From contig JAFWOP010000066.1 of NCBI GenBank assembly GCA_017545365.1, positions 34,372 to 98,371 on the forward strand: 64,000 nucleotides of DNA, in the 5' to 3' direction. This document shows positions 36,615-44,976 of the stretch, piece by piece. The notes below the pieces were generated by a model. It searched no databases, was not told the DNA's origin, and saw nothing but the letters and a program-made list of their open reading frames with translations. Made by a program: the position numbers and the translations under genes. Origin of the DNA: Bacteroidales bacterium (GTDB lineage: Bacteria; Bacteroidota; Bacteroidia; Bacteroidales; P3). The first letter of the stretch is position 1, and each line of letters begins with the position of its first letter.

Positions 36615-38252
36615 ATGGCACAAAGACTCTCTATACGTACAAGCAATAGGACATTAACCAGTTTATTGCAATATATCAAACAAGGTAGTATTCAGGTCCC
36701 CCAATTCCAACGTGGTTTTATTTGGGAGAGAGATAATATCAAAAATCTGTTTGATAGCATCAATAAGGGGTATCCTGTTGGAACTGTCTTTTTATGGAAA
36801 CCTTCTGATAAGTCTGACAGCCTAACGCAATCCAAGCTTGGAGCATATACTATTCCGAAGAGAGGCCAACAAGACTATTACGTATTAGACGGATATCAAA
36901 GATTGTCGTCGTTGTTCAGCTGTCTTTATAATGGAGACACTGAGAGTATAACATGTGACTCCGATATGCTGAGTAAGTACTTCTCTTTGTATTATGATAC
37001 AAAGGTGGATGAATTTATCTACCTCAGCAGGAGGGAGGCTCCAAAATATTGGCAATTCCCACTCAATGTTATGCTTGTGGCAAGTGATTTTAGGAAATAT
37101 TATAGAGAGCATTTAGAGGTTGAATGTGACAATGAAGAGGAAATAGAAAATATACTTGACCAAGCAGACCGTTTTTGCAGCCGCCTTCTCGATTATGCTA
37201 TTTTATGTACTGAAATAGAGAATGCGGACATATATCAGGCGGCAGATATTTTCTCACGCATAAACAAAGAGGGTACAAAAGTAACTATCGACTGGATGGT
37301 GCATGCTCTATCCTATGACAAGGCAAGTGGTTTTGATTTGGCAAAAACAACTGATGAGTTAATCACATCTCTCCAGCCATATCATTTTGAGGATATCAGT
37401 AGAAACACCATTTTCCGTTGTTTCCAAAGTTCATTCGATAACAAAATTTATTTCGACCAAGATAAAATAGAAAAACTTGCCAAACAAGATAAGTTTAGGG
37501 AGGTTATTAAAAACCAATCTGTTCCTGCCATTAAAAAGGCAGTGCGGTTTTTGTATGAAGAGTTACATGTGATTGACAGGAAGTTGCTTCCCTATCCTAT
37601 CCAACTGGTTTTTTTCTCAGAGTTCTTTAGAAGGGTTGATAATCCAACAGACACGCAGAGAGACTGGTTAAAGAAATGGTTTTGGTTAACCACATATACT
37701 GGTTTCTTTACGAATCATTCTTTGTCAGAACAACGTGAAGTGTTTAAACAATTTTTATTAGCAATAGACGATAATGATTTCTCGAAAGAACCACTTGAAC
37801 CGTATTTCTTTTATATTCAAAAGTTAAATCTTCCCTATGAAATGACTATGCGGAGCGTGAGGTCAAACGCGTTGGCATTGTTTGTTATCAACAACCTATT
37901 TGCCAAATGCCCAGAAGTGATGTCGGATTCTGTTTTCCGCCTTACTTTTATTCAACCAACAGAGGGTAAACAAGTGTCACCGATTCATGCTCCAAGATAT
38001 GCATTGTTTACAAACATTGAGGGTGCAGCATATAATAGATTAACAAACCAACCATCGCTGTATTCTTTAAACACAGACGACCTATTTACGACCAGCCTTG
38101 ACCGTAAGGAATTGGACCAAAAAGTTATGGATGCGTCTTTCTTTGACATAAGCAACATGGGGGATTTGAAAAAACGAGAATTAAGGATGAAAGTAGCTGA
38201 ACTTAACTTTATCGATAATATAGGCATTATTATTGACCAAAAATATGAGTAA
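36615..38252 (+). CDS. DUF262 domain protein (GmrSD/ParB-like nuclease superfamily)
   Basis: A 545-residue protein. The DUF262 hallmarks are at the N-terminus: QVPQFQRGFIWERDNIKNLFDSI near residues 28-50, GYPVGTVFLW near 52-61 and YYVLDGYQRLSSLF near 87-100, the family's DGQQR motif with Tyr in the third place. The long C-terminal region is helical and unassigned; no HNH (DUF1524) motif is visible. Family members such as GmrSD attack modified phage DNA, but the target here is unknown. The DNA is A+T-rich and the stop lies 8 bases inside the next gene, so translation is probably coupled with the small downstream protein. Confidence 0.85.
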   Translation: MAQRLSIRTSNRTLTSLLQYIKQGSIQVPQFQRGFIWERDNIKNLFDSINKGYPVGTVFLWKPSDKSDSLTQSKLGAYTIPKRGQQDYYVLDGYQRLSSLFSCLYNGDTESITCDSDMLSKYFSLYYDTKVDEFIYLSRREAPKYWQFPLNVMLVASDFRKYYREHLEVECDNEEEIENILDQADRFCSRLLDYAILCTEIENADIYQAADIFSRINKEGTKVTIDWMVHALSYDKASGFDLAKTTDELITSLQPYHFEDISRNTIFRCFQSSFDNKIYFDQDKIEKLAKQDKFREVIKNQSVPAIKKAVRFLYEELHVIDRKLLPYPIQLVFFSEFFRRVDNPTDTQRDWLKKWFWLTTYTGFFTNHSLSEQREVFKQFLLAIDDNDFSKEPLEPYFFYIQKLNLPYEMTMRSVRSNALALFVINNLFAKCPEVMSDSVFRLTFIQPTEGKQVSPIHAPRYALFTNIEGAAYNRLTNQPSLYSLNTDDLFTTSLDRKELDQKVMDASFFDISNMGDLKKRELRMKVAELNFIDNIGIIIDQKYE

Positions 38253-38520
38253 AAAGGACAAACGTATTCTGGAGAACTATGCCTTTTACAACTATAGCAT
38301 CAAGAAAGATATGAAAAAAGGATTAGACCGCTGTTTCCTCCATTATGGCATCCGGCAGGAGGATATGGACATTATCGAACAAGCTTGCAAGTCGGCAGAG
38401 ATTGACGCCGACTGGATGAAGGAGTACATCCTTAAACCTTACACCGAGGAACGCAACAACGAGAATGTGGACGAAAAGAAGCTAAAGTCCATCATCAACA
38501 AAGCTCTCAAAAAACTGTAA
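38245..38520 (+). CDS. Small helical protein of the DndD/HerA module (91 aa)
   Basis: The ATG at 38245 overlaps the DUF262 stop by 8 bases and gives MSKKDKRILENYAFYNY; a TTG at 38233 would add four residues. The protein is charged and helical (KSIINKALKKL at the end), with no catalytic motif. It recalls the roughly 90-residue proteins found beside DndD-type ATPases in DNA-modification loci, but this rests on memory of gene context, not on a motif. It lacks the sequence pattern I associate with DndE. Base composition returns here to that of mod/res, so it marks the right border of the A+T-rich insert. Confidence 0.65.
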   Translation: MSKKDKRILENYAFYNYSIKKDMKKGLDRCFLHYGIRQEDMDIIEQACKSAEIDADWMKEYILKPYTEERNNENVDEKKLKSIINKALKKL

Positions 38521-38521
38521 T

Positions 38522-38528
38522 AAGGAGG
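38522..38528 (+). promoter_or_regulatory. Strong Shine-Dalgarno before the DndD-like gene
   Basis: AAGGAGG, then GCGAAGCC-type spacer, 7 bases before the ATG at 38536. It is nearly the same as the site before res (AAGGAGGCG in both). Confidence 0.7.
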
Positions 38529-38535
38529 CGAAGCC

Positions 38536-40548
38536 ATGAAGATTACACATATTTACGCCGAGAACTATAAGACCTATAAACTTCTTAACCTCGACCTTAA
38601 TGTTCAAGAAGAGAAACCCATCATCCTAGTGGGTGGTGGCAATGGATGCGGTAAGACTACCCTCTTCGATGCCATATACCATGCGCTCTATGGTATGGAG
38701 ATAAAAAACCAACGCCAGTTTGAAGAGCTCTTCAATGCCGGTGTTCGTAACCAAGAGGGCATAGAGGGTAAAAATATTGTGTTGGAAATAACCTTCAGTG
38801 GTATCGTGCTCGGACAAGAAACGCCATATAAACTGAAACGTCTTTACCGTCTCAGCGAGGGCAGGGTGCAATGGAGTGTGGAATTGAACATGAATGGCAA
38901 CCGTTATAGCTATGGAATCGCCACACCTGCCAGCCAACGCGCTTCATGTGAAGAGGTAGTGAATAAGATTATAGCCGCCAATCTGCCTTCGGAATTGAGC
39001 AATTACTTCCTCTTCGATGCCATGAAGACTAGCGACCTCGTGAAAGAGGAGCAGATTAATAAGCTCATCATGAAGAACATCAATTCTGTGATGGGCTTTA
39101 ATAAATATACCATGCTCCGGGATGCATCTGAGACCTTATTGGGTGAGAAGAAAGCAGCCAAATTGGAGAATGAAAAACAGCGTCAGGAGTTCGAAAATCT
39201 TGGGCATACCAAGCAAGTGAAAGAAGCCTATCTGAAACAGGCCCGCGAGGATTACGAAAAAGCTCTTTCATTCTCAAACGACAATAAGGAACGTTACAAT
39301 ATTGCCAAACAAGGGCGTAGCGACGACGACCTGACCCGCGACAGAATACGCAATCAAGAAGAGGGCATTAAATCCATCGAGAAGAAGATTACCGTTTTTC
39401 GCCAGAATATGGACAATGTGATGAGGGATTTGGAATTGAACGTACTCTTCCCAACTTTGGCCTCTTGTATTCGTCCAGAGGTGGAGATGATTGTCAATGA
39501 GCGTAGGAAATTGGCCGAGGAACGTGGAGAAGAGGTGAGCGACGAAAGGCTTGCTCAGATTACTCGCGACATCATCCAGTATCTCGGTGAAAAATATAGC
39601 GACCTCAGTGGTGTTGATGTGGACGATATAGTCCGCAAAGTGCAAAACAAACACAAACATGGCGATTTGCTAAGCGACAAACACCCATACCTCTCGGATG
39701 AAGATGTCGAGGTGTTGGAAAAACTGATTACGGACTCTTATGTCAACCTTTTCCTCCCCTTGGACAACGAACGCGATGCCATTAACCTTGACCTTGCCGA
39801 ACTGCCTCAGAAACGAGAACAGCTCGAATCTCTAAAGAAAGAGTTGGGCAGCGTGGATTATAGCATCATCACCGCCTATGAGGCAAATGAGAACAAGCTG
39901 AATGAACTGAAACAATCTATTGCCGATTTGGAACGTGAGATAACCCAACTCACGAATGATATCGCTACTTTCGACTACGATATTCCCCAGATTCCCGACC
40001 CGCAATACGATATGCTTTGCAAGTTGCCTGGTTTCTTCAAGAACGTATCGAACAAACTGCTTGCCGCCAAACGGAGGAACATTGAGCAGATGATGAAAGA
40101 GCAATTAAATAAGAATCTGGTAGTCTATGCTGGCGTGATTGGCAGGGTTGACCTTTCGAGTAATGGCAATGACGAAATCAGTTTCAAGATGTACCACAAG
40201 GACGGCAACGAGATTTTCCTCAGTCAGCTGAATGCGGGTGCCAAGCAAACAGTGATGCAGGTGCTGCTGAAGGTGCTCTATGAACTGGGTGACTACAATC
40301 CTCCCGTGATGATCGATACGGTGATGGGTGTGCTAGACAAAGAGAGCCGCGAGGTGATTTTGGAATATTATTTCCCTGACCTTGCCCACCAAACCATCCT
40401 GCTGAGCACCGATACGGAGATTACCACAGACCATGATTTAAAGAAAATACAGGCTTACGTGGCAAAGGCATACACCCTGCACCGCGACAAGGATGCCCAG
40501 TGCACAACGGTTAGTGAAGATTATTTTGGTTGCACCATTAATGACTAA
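38536..40548 (+). CDS. DndD-like SMC-type ATPase
   Basis: A 670-residue ABC/SMC-type ATPase. Walker A GGGNGCGKTTL is at 33-43; the middle (about 200-480) is coiled coil (EKQRQEFENLGHTK, KKELGSVDY, LNELKQSIADLEREI); the C-terminus has an ABC signature-like LNAGAKQT near 568-575 and the D-loop/Walker B VMIDTVMGVLD near 591-602. Length and layout match DndD of DNA phosphorothioation systems and other Rad50-like defence ATPases. However, no DndC-like sulfurtransferase or cysteine desulfurase is encoded in the cluster, so sulfur modification is unlikely. It probably powers or gates the Mod-Res or HerA partners. Confidence 0.85.
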   Translation: MKITHIYAENYKTYKLLNLDLNVQEEKPIILVGGGNGCGKTTLFDAIYHALYGMEIKNQRQFEELFNAGVRNQEGIEGKNIVLEITFSGIVLGQETPYKLKRLYRLSEGRVQWSVELNMNGNRYSYGIATPASQRASCEEVVNKIIAANLPSELSNYFLFDAMKTSDLVKEEQINKLIMKNINSVMGFNKYTMLRDASETLLGEKKAAKLENEKQRQEFENLGHTKQVKEAYLKQAREDYEKALSFSNDNKERYNIAKQGRSDDDLTRDRIRNQEEGIKSIEKKITVFRQNMDNVMRDLELNVLFPTLASCIRPEVEMIVNERRKLAEERGEEVSDERLAQITRDIIQYLGEKYSDLSGVDVDDIVRKVQNKHKHGDLLSDKHPYLSDEDVEVLEKLITDSYVNLFLPLDNERDAINLDLAELPQKREQLESLKKELGSVDYSIITAYEANENKLNELKQSIADLEREITQLTNDIATFDYDIPQIPDPQYDMLCKLPGFFKNVSNKLLAAKRRNIEQMMKEQLNKNLVVYAGVIGRVDLSSNGNDEISFKMYHKDGNEIFLSQLNAGAKQTVMQVLLKVLYELGDYNPPVMIDTVMGVLDKESREVILEYYFPDLAHQTILLSTDTEITTDHDLKKIQAYVAKAYTLHRDKDAQCTTVSEDYFGCTIND

Positions 40549-40553
40549 AGAAG

Positions 40554-42158
40554 ATGACGGTAGATAATTTAGTGATAGACAATTCTATCATATCTATTAA
40601 AAACATAAACGAGGTTATGGCAGACATCAAGTCTGCATTGGAACAAAGAATCAACCTTGCGAGTTACCCCACTGACGAACGTCCGGTGACTCTTTCGATG
40701 AGTGTGGTGTTAAGAATGTGCCTGTTGGCAGGATTGGCTGACAATACGCCCAGGTCGTGGAACGAGGTGCAGGACCTTCAAATACCGCTCTCAGGGTCGC
40801 CCTATTCCACCACCTTCTTCACCAAGTCGCGTATCGGACAACTGATTGAGGCCTTGCTGAAAATGAGATACCATGATGTGGATGCCGAATGGAATTCCTC
40901 TTCTTTTGTTAGCAGGGTTATAGGTCACGAGATTTTCCGTGGCCACGACATTCTGATGAAAGAAGGCGGATTGGACGACTGGCTGCGGTTTAGTCCTTTG
41001 CGTGGTGGTGCATCCACAGCCGACATTCCCGAATTGAATCTTCGCATTGGCACCTACGAACAAGATATGCCTGCTTGCTTGGATATCAATAGCCGCCAAA
41101 TTGCCAACACTCAGATATTGGTGGCCGGCACTACGGGGTCGGGTAAATCCAACTTGTTGGCCGTGTTGTTGCACGAATTGAGAACCGCTTCCTCAGATAC
41201 TCATTATCCAGTGAATTTCCTCCTGTTCGACTACAAAGGCGAGTTCTCCGACCCTGCCAATGCATCGTGGCTGTCGCTTTTCGACACTAACGAGTCGGCA
41301 CTGCTAGACCCCATTAAGAACCCACTGCCGTTTACTCCCTTCCGCGATTTCACTAACAAGCCAGTAAATGAGTTGCATCTATATTCTACCTCAATGGCCA
41401 ATGCACTGGTTTCAATCTCATCAGGAGCTAGAATCAGTGCCAATATGGACAACCGACTGAGTGAGGCTATTATCAACGCATATAAGGCCAACAAAATGCG
41501 TCCCATCACCTTCAAGAAGATATTCGACCAATACAATCAACTGCTCCCCGAAAAGAAACAAGAGGACATGGACAGTGTGAAGTCGGTTCTGAATATGCTT
41601 ATCCAAAACAATATTTTCGCCGAAGAGGATAAAGTTGATTTAATCAAGACTTGCAATATTATCAATTTAGGTCGTTTCGAGAAGAATGGCACCATCGCAA
41701 AGGCTATTGTTTATTTTGTTATATCCAAACTCAACAACCTTTATGACGAGCTCCCAAAACAGGCAATGAATGACGAGCGTGTGGAAATTCGCCATTTCAC
41801 TATTATCGACGAGGCGCACTATATGCTCGACTTTGAAAACAAGCCTCTGCAAAATTTGATTGCTGTGGGCCGAAACAAGGGTATGAGCATTATCTTAGCA
41901 ACTCAGAATATGGAGGATTTCAAGAGCAAGAGCTTCGATTTCTATGCCAATGCCCAGTATCCGCTCATCATGAAACAACAGCAGCAAAACGATTCGGTAC
42001 TGAAAGACCTTTTTGGCGTTTCGGGCAATCAGTTGCAAGAGTTGAAACAAGCTATCACCAATCTACATAAAGGTGAGCTAATCACCAAAGACAATATGGC
42101 TGTCGAATTGGGTTTAGGCAATCATTGGAAGAAAATTAAGGTGACGCACCTGATTTGA
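40554..42158 (+). CDS. HerA/VirB4-like ATPase (DUF87-type DNA translocase)
   Basis: A 534-residue RecA-fold ATPase of the HerA-FtsK superfamily, expected to form a hexamer and pump DNA. Walker A GTTGSGKSNLL is near residues 191-201, FLLFDYKGEFS near 222-232 and Walker B FTIIDEAHYML near 414-424, followed by AVGRNKGMSIILATQNMEDF, the sensor region typical of this group. The first 170 residues form an unassigned N-terminal domain. It starts 5 bases after the DndD-like stop and is the last gene of the operon. HerA proteins usually work with a nuclease (NurA, SIR2, DUF4297), which here could be Res or the TOPRIM-like protein. Confidence 0.82.
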   Translation: MTVDNLVIDNSIISIKNINEVMADIKSALEQRINLASYPTDERPVTLSMSVVLRMCLLAGLADNTPRSWNEVQDLQIPLSGSPYSTTFFTKSRIGQLIEALLKMRYHDVDAEWNSSSFVSRVIGHEIFRGHDILMKEGGLDDWLRFSPLRGGASTADIPELNLRIGTYEQDMPACLDINSRQIANTQILVAGTTGSGKSNLLAVLLHELRTASSDTHYPVNFLLFDYKGEFSDPANASWLSLFDTNESALLDPIKNPLPFTPFRDFTNKPVNELHLYSTSMANALVSISSGARISANMDNRLSEAIINAYKANKMRPITFKKIFDQYNQLLPEKKQEDMDSVKSVLNMLIQNNIFAEEDKVDLIKTCNIINLGRFEKNGTIAKAIVYFVISKLNNLYDELPKQAMNDERVEIRHFTIIDEAHYMLDFENKPLQNLIAVGRNKGMSIILATQNMEDFKSKSFDFYANAQYPLIMKQQQQNDSVLKDLFGVSGNQLQELKQAITNLHKGELITKDNMAVELGLGNHWKKIKVTHLI

Positions 42159-42515
42159 TGCATACGGCTCAAGTTGACATTTATATCGAAATGTTTGCTT
42201 TCTTTGCCGGAAAAAACTTCTTTTCCAGCCTGCATTTTCTCTCAAAAAGTTGCGTTTCTTATTGGAACTTACTTTGTTGGCGAAATCCGGGTGAAGATTA
42301 TCCGCATATGTCCAATGGATGAAGAAAGATGTGGCTCGGGTCAAAAAAAAGCGTATGTATCTTTGCAGCCGAGTTCGAAGCCAGGCAGGGTATTATAACC
42401 TGCACACATTGCGGACGGAAAAGTTCTTTGACATACTGAGATTTGGTATAAAGGGACTTCTGTTTATCAAGAATTAGAGAGTAAGGTTTTGCTTATACCC
42501 TAAATCGCGATTTTA
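42159..42515 (+). other. Intergenic region with orphan rRNA-type leader
   Basis: A -7 box TATCTTTG at 42358-42365, a small hairpin GCAGG..CCTGC (42385-42403) and GTTCTTTGACATA at 42423-42435, which resembles the boxA antitermination site in Bacteroidota 16S rRNA leaders. No rRNA follows; the next gene is ispG on the other strand. The part before 42350 is otherwise featureless. Confidence 0.5.
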
Positions 42516-43658
42516 TCACGGCTCTATCCAGTCGCCGTTTTCTTTGATGAGGTTGACTAGCTCTTCAACGGCGGCGGCTTGGGGAATGTCGCGTTTGACC
42601 ACCTGACGGCCTTTGTAGAGGGTTATCTTGCCTGCGCCTTGGCCTACGTAGCCGTAGTGGGCGTCTGCCATCTCGCCGGGGCCGTTGACGATGCAGCCCA
42701 TCACGCCAATCTTCACCCCTTTGAGGTGCTGGGTGCGCGCCTTGATTTGCTGCAGGGCTTGCTGGATGTCGTACTGGGTGCGACCGCAGGAGGGGCAAGC
42801 GATGTATTCGCACTGGCTGATACGTGCCCCCACGGCCTGCAGGATGTCGTAGGCAACGGGAATCTCCTCCACGGGATCTTCGGTGAGGGAGACACGGATG
42901 GTGTCGCCAATGCCATCGATGAGCAATGCCCCGATGCCGGCAGCACTCTTCAGACGGCCCTGCATGGCATCGCCCGCCTCGGTGACGCCGAGATGGATGG
43001 GGTAGTCCATGCCTAGGGCGTGCATCTTCTCGACAAAGAGGCGAGTGCTCTGCACCATCACCTTCACATTGCTCGCCTTCATGGAGAAGACCAGCTGGTG
43101 GTAGTCCTGCTCGCGGCAGACTTGGGCGAACTCGATAGCACTCTGCGCCATGCCTTCGGGGGTGTTGCCGTAGCGGCTCATGATGCGCTCACTCAGCGAG
43201 CCGTGGTTGGTGCCGATGCGCATGGCGGTGTGGTGCTGCTTGCATATCTCGATGAGGCGCGACATCTTCTCCCCTATCCTTTTCAGCTCGTCGGCATACT
43301 CCTGCTCGGTGAAATGGGTCTTGCCGGTATTGCGGTCGGTGTAGTTGCCGGGGTTGACTCGCACTTTCTCCACAATAGTTGCCGCCGTCTCGGCAGCGAG
43401 GGGGTTGAAATGGATGTCCGCCACCAGCGGCACGGTGCAGCCGCGACGTGCCAGTTCGTCCTTGATGTTATAAAGGTTCTCCGCCGCCTTGACATCGGGG
43501 GCGGTGATGCGCACCAGCTCGCAGCCAGCCTCAACGAGGCGCAGAGTCTGCTCGACGGTGGCTTGGGTGTCCATGGTATCGGTGTTTGTCATGGACTGGA
43601 CTCTTATCGGTGCGCCTCCTCCTAGTGTGAGGTCGCCTACTTGTATCTGTGTGCTCAT
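42516..43658 (-). CDS. ispG: 4-hydroxy-3-methylbut-2-en-1-yl diphosphate synthase (IspG)
   Basis: A 380-residue enzyme of the MEP isoprenoid pathway that reduces MEcPP to HMBPP with a [4Fe-4S] cluster. Visible are GAPIRVQSMTNTDT at the N-terminal TIM barrel, HLGVTEAGD, LLIDGIGDTIRVSLTEDP, then the cluster ligands in ACPSCGRT (near 270) and GCIVNGPGE (near 323). Many Bacteroidota IspG proteins are over 600 residues because of an inserted third domain; this one has E. coli-like length and lacks it. It is the last gene of a five-gene minus-strand operon, 42 bases after the Smr protein gene. Confidence 0.95.
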   Translation of the reverse strand: MSTQIQVGDLTLGGGAPIRVQSMTNTDTMDTQATVEQTLRLVEAGCELVRITAPDVKAAENLYNIKDELARRGCTVPLVADIHFNPLAAETAATIVEKVRVNPGNYTDRNTGKTHFTEQEYADELKRIGEKMSRLIEICKQHHTAMRIGTNHGSLSERIMSRYGNTPEGMAQSAIEFAQVCREQDYHQLVFSMKASNVKVMVQSTRLFVEKMHALGMDYPIHLGVTEAGDAMQGRLKSAAGIGALLIDGIGDTIRVSLTEDPVEEIPVAYDILQAVGARISQCEYIACPSCGRTQYDIQQALQQIKARTQHLKGVKIGVMGCIVNGPGEMADAHYGYVGQGAGKITLYKGRQVVKRDIPQAAAVEELVNLIKENGDWIEP

Positions 43659-43700
43659 GGGTATTATTTCTGATTATTCGGATTATTCTGAATTATCGGA

Positions 43701-44462
43701 CTACTTTTTTGATTTAAAATACACTTCGGTGGCACCTGAGCCATAGAGCGACATGGGGGCATCGACGTACTGCACGTTGTCGTAGAGGTCCAGCTCGTTG
43801 TGTATCTCGGTCTTCAGCACTCCGCGACCCACACCATGGATAAACACCACTTTCTTGAAGCCGTTGAGCAGCGCATGGTTCAAACAGGTGCGGAAGAAAC
43901 GCTTCTGCATCTCATGCTTCTCAATGTCGCTGAGGCGTTCGGGATGGTCGGTCAATGCCTCAATATGAAGGTCCACCTCCGCCTCGCCGGGACGTACCAT
44001 GTATTGCAGCAGCACGTTCTCGTTCAGCTTTTGGGCATTGTGCGACTGCACCTGTGCCAGCCGAGCCTTGAGGTTCTTAATCTGGTCTTGCAGGTTGGCC
44101 ACCTGCGAGCGTAACTTCACATTCTCCTCGCGCAGCTTGTCGATGTTGTCGTCGTCGGCCGAGCCGGTGAACTTCTCCTTCAGCTTACGGTTCAGCTCCG
44201 CTTCCTTGGCGGCGGCCTTCGATTCAGCCTCCGCAGCCTGTTTCGCCTCCTCGGCGGAGGGCAGCTGCCCGGGAACGTCTTGGTTGAACACCTTGGCCAC
44301 ACCCATCTGGTCGGCCATACGGATTAACTCATTTGGAGGCATGGGCATGTCGAAGCCCGTGTCGTCGCGCACAAACACAAAGTCGGGCGTTATCTTGGTG
44401 ACGACACCACCACCGATACTGTTGAGGAACTTAACCTTGTCCCCTATTTGAAATTTAGTCAT
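43701..44462 (-). CDS. DUF2027 and Smr domain protein
   Basis: A 253-residue protein beginning MTKFQIGDKVKFLNSIGGG. The N-terminal 80 residues are a small beta domain (DUF2027 type) with VFVRDDTGFDMPM. A long coiled coil (about 85-150: KAAAKEAELNRKLKEKF, KLREENVKLRSQVANLQ) follows, then a C-terminal Smr domain with the VDLHIEALTD motif near 162 and IHGVGRG near 212. Smr domains nick or cleave nucleic acids, in DNA recombination control or ribosome rescue; which applies is unknown. An in-frame ATG at 44504 exists but lies inside the previous gene; the start at 44462 is preferred and sits 4 bases after that gene's stop. Confidence 0.88.
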   Translation of the reverse strand: MTKFQIGDKVKFLNSIGGGVVTKITPDFVFVRDDTGFDMPMPPNELIRMADQMGVAKVFNQDVPGQLPSAEEAKQAAEAESKAAAKEAELNRKLKEKFTGSADDDNIDKLREENVKLRSQVANLQDQIKNLKARLAQVQSHNAQKLNENVLLQYMVRPGEAEVDLHIEALTDHPERLSDIEKHEMQKRFFRTCLNHALLNGFKKVVFIHGVGRGVLKTEIHNELDLYDNVQYVDAPMSLYGSGATEVYFKSKK

Positions 44463-44466
44463 ATTG

Positions 44467-44970
44467 TTATCTTTTTTTCTTCTTTGTAAATTGATGCATA
44501 GCAATCACTATTTCTGCAAAATCTTCATATCTCCACCCCAAATACCCCTCGACAACCACTATGCGCCTACCTTCCCGTGGAAATAGCCGTAGACGGTTGC
44601 CATCACGTGCACTTAACACGTCCCACATAAAGCCTTCGAATGGAATAATCCGCTCGCACCTGACACCTGTCAACTGATAATGGACAACACGCATCTCTTG
44701 ACGAGGATTGTCTATAGTGACCGACTCCACCAAACTCCCTTTGCTCATCCAAGCGAAGCACCCTGTAAAAAAAAACACATACAACAAAGCCACCAACATA
44801 ACTGTACCCACCGCGTCCCTATCTGCCCCATATATCAGTGATAGAAGCGTTACTGCCAGGTAAAAAGAGACATAGAACAGCACCACATTCCTATAGTAGT
44901 AAAACAGCACCGAGTGCCGATTCTTGCTGCGGCCATACTGCCATACTCCATGTGAGATTTCGGTCTTCAT
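44467..44970 (-). CDS. Small membrane protein, unknown function
   Basis: A 167-residue protein with two transmembrane segments near residues 28-48 (VVLFYVSFYLAVTLLSLIYG) and 53-73 (VGTVMLVALLYVFFFTGCFA), then a cytoplasmic or periplasmic beta-rich domain (RRIVVVEGYLGWRYEDFAEIV) and a basic Lys-rich end. The bPH-2-like layout of two helices followed by a small domain is suggestive only. The gene lies 6 bases after mpl and 4 bases before the Smr gene, so it is part of the operon. Confidence 0.7.
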   Translation of the reverse strand: MKTEISHGVWQYGRSKNRHSVLFYYYRNVVLFYVSFYLAVTLLSLIYGADRDAVGTVMLVALLYVFFFTGCFAWMSKGSLVESVTIDNPRQEMRVVHYQLTGVRCERIIPFEGFMWDVLSARDGNRLRLFPREGRRIVVVEGYLGWRYEDFAEIVIAMHQFTKKKKR

Positions 44971-44976
44971 GGCTGC

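Noticed and set aside
38536..42158. Annotation as a DNA phosphorothioation (Dnd) system
   Set aside because: No DndC, DndB or cysteine desulfurase is encoded in the cluster.
42174..42398. 74-codon frame after the HerA-like gene
   Set aside because: It overlaps the putative promoter/boxA region, has no recognisable domain and poor codon use.
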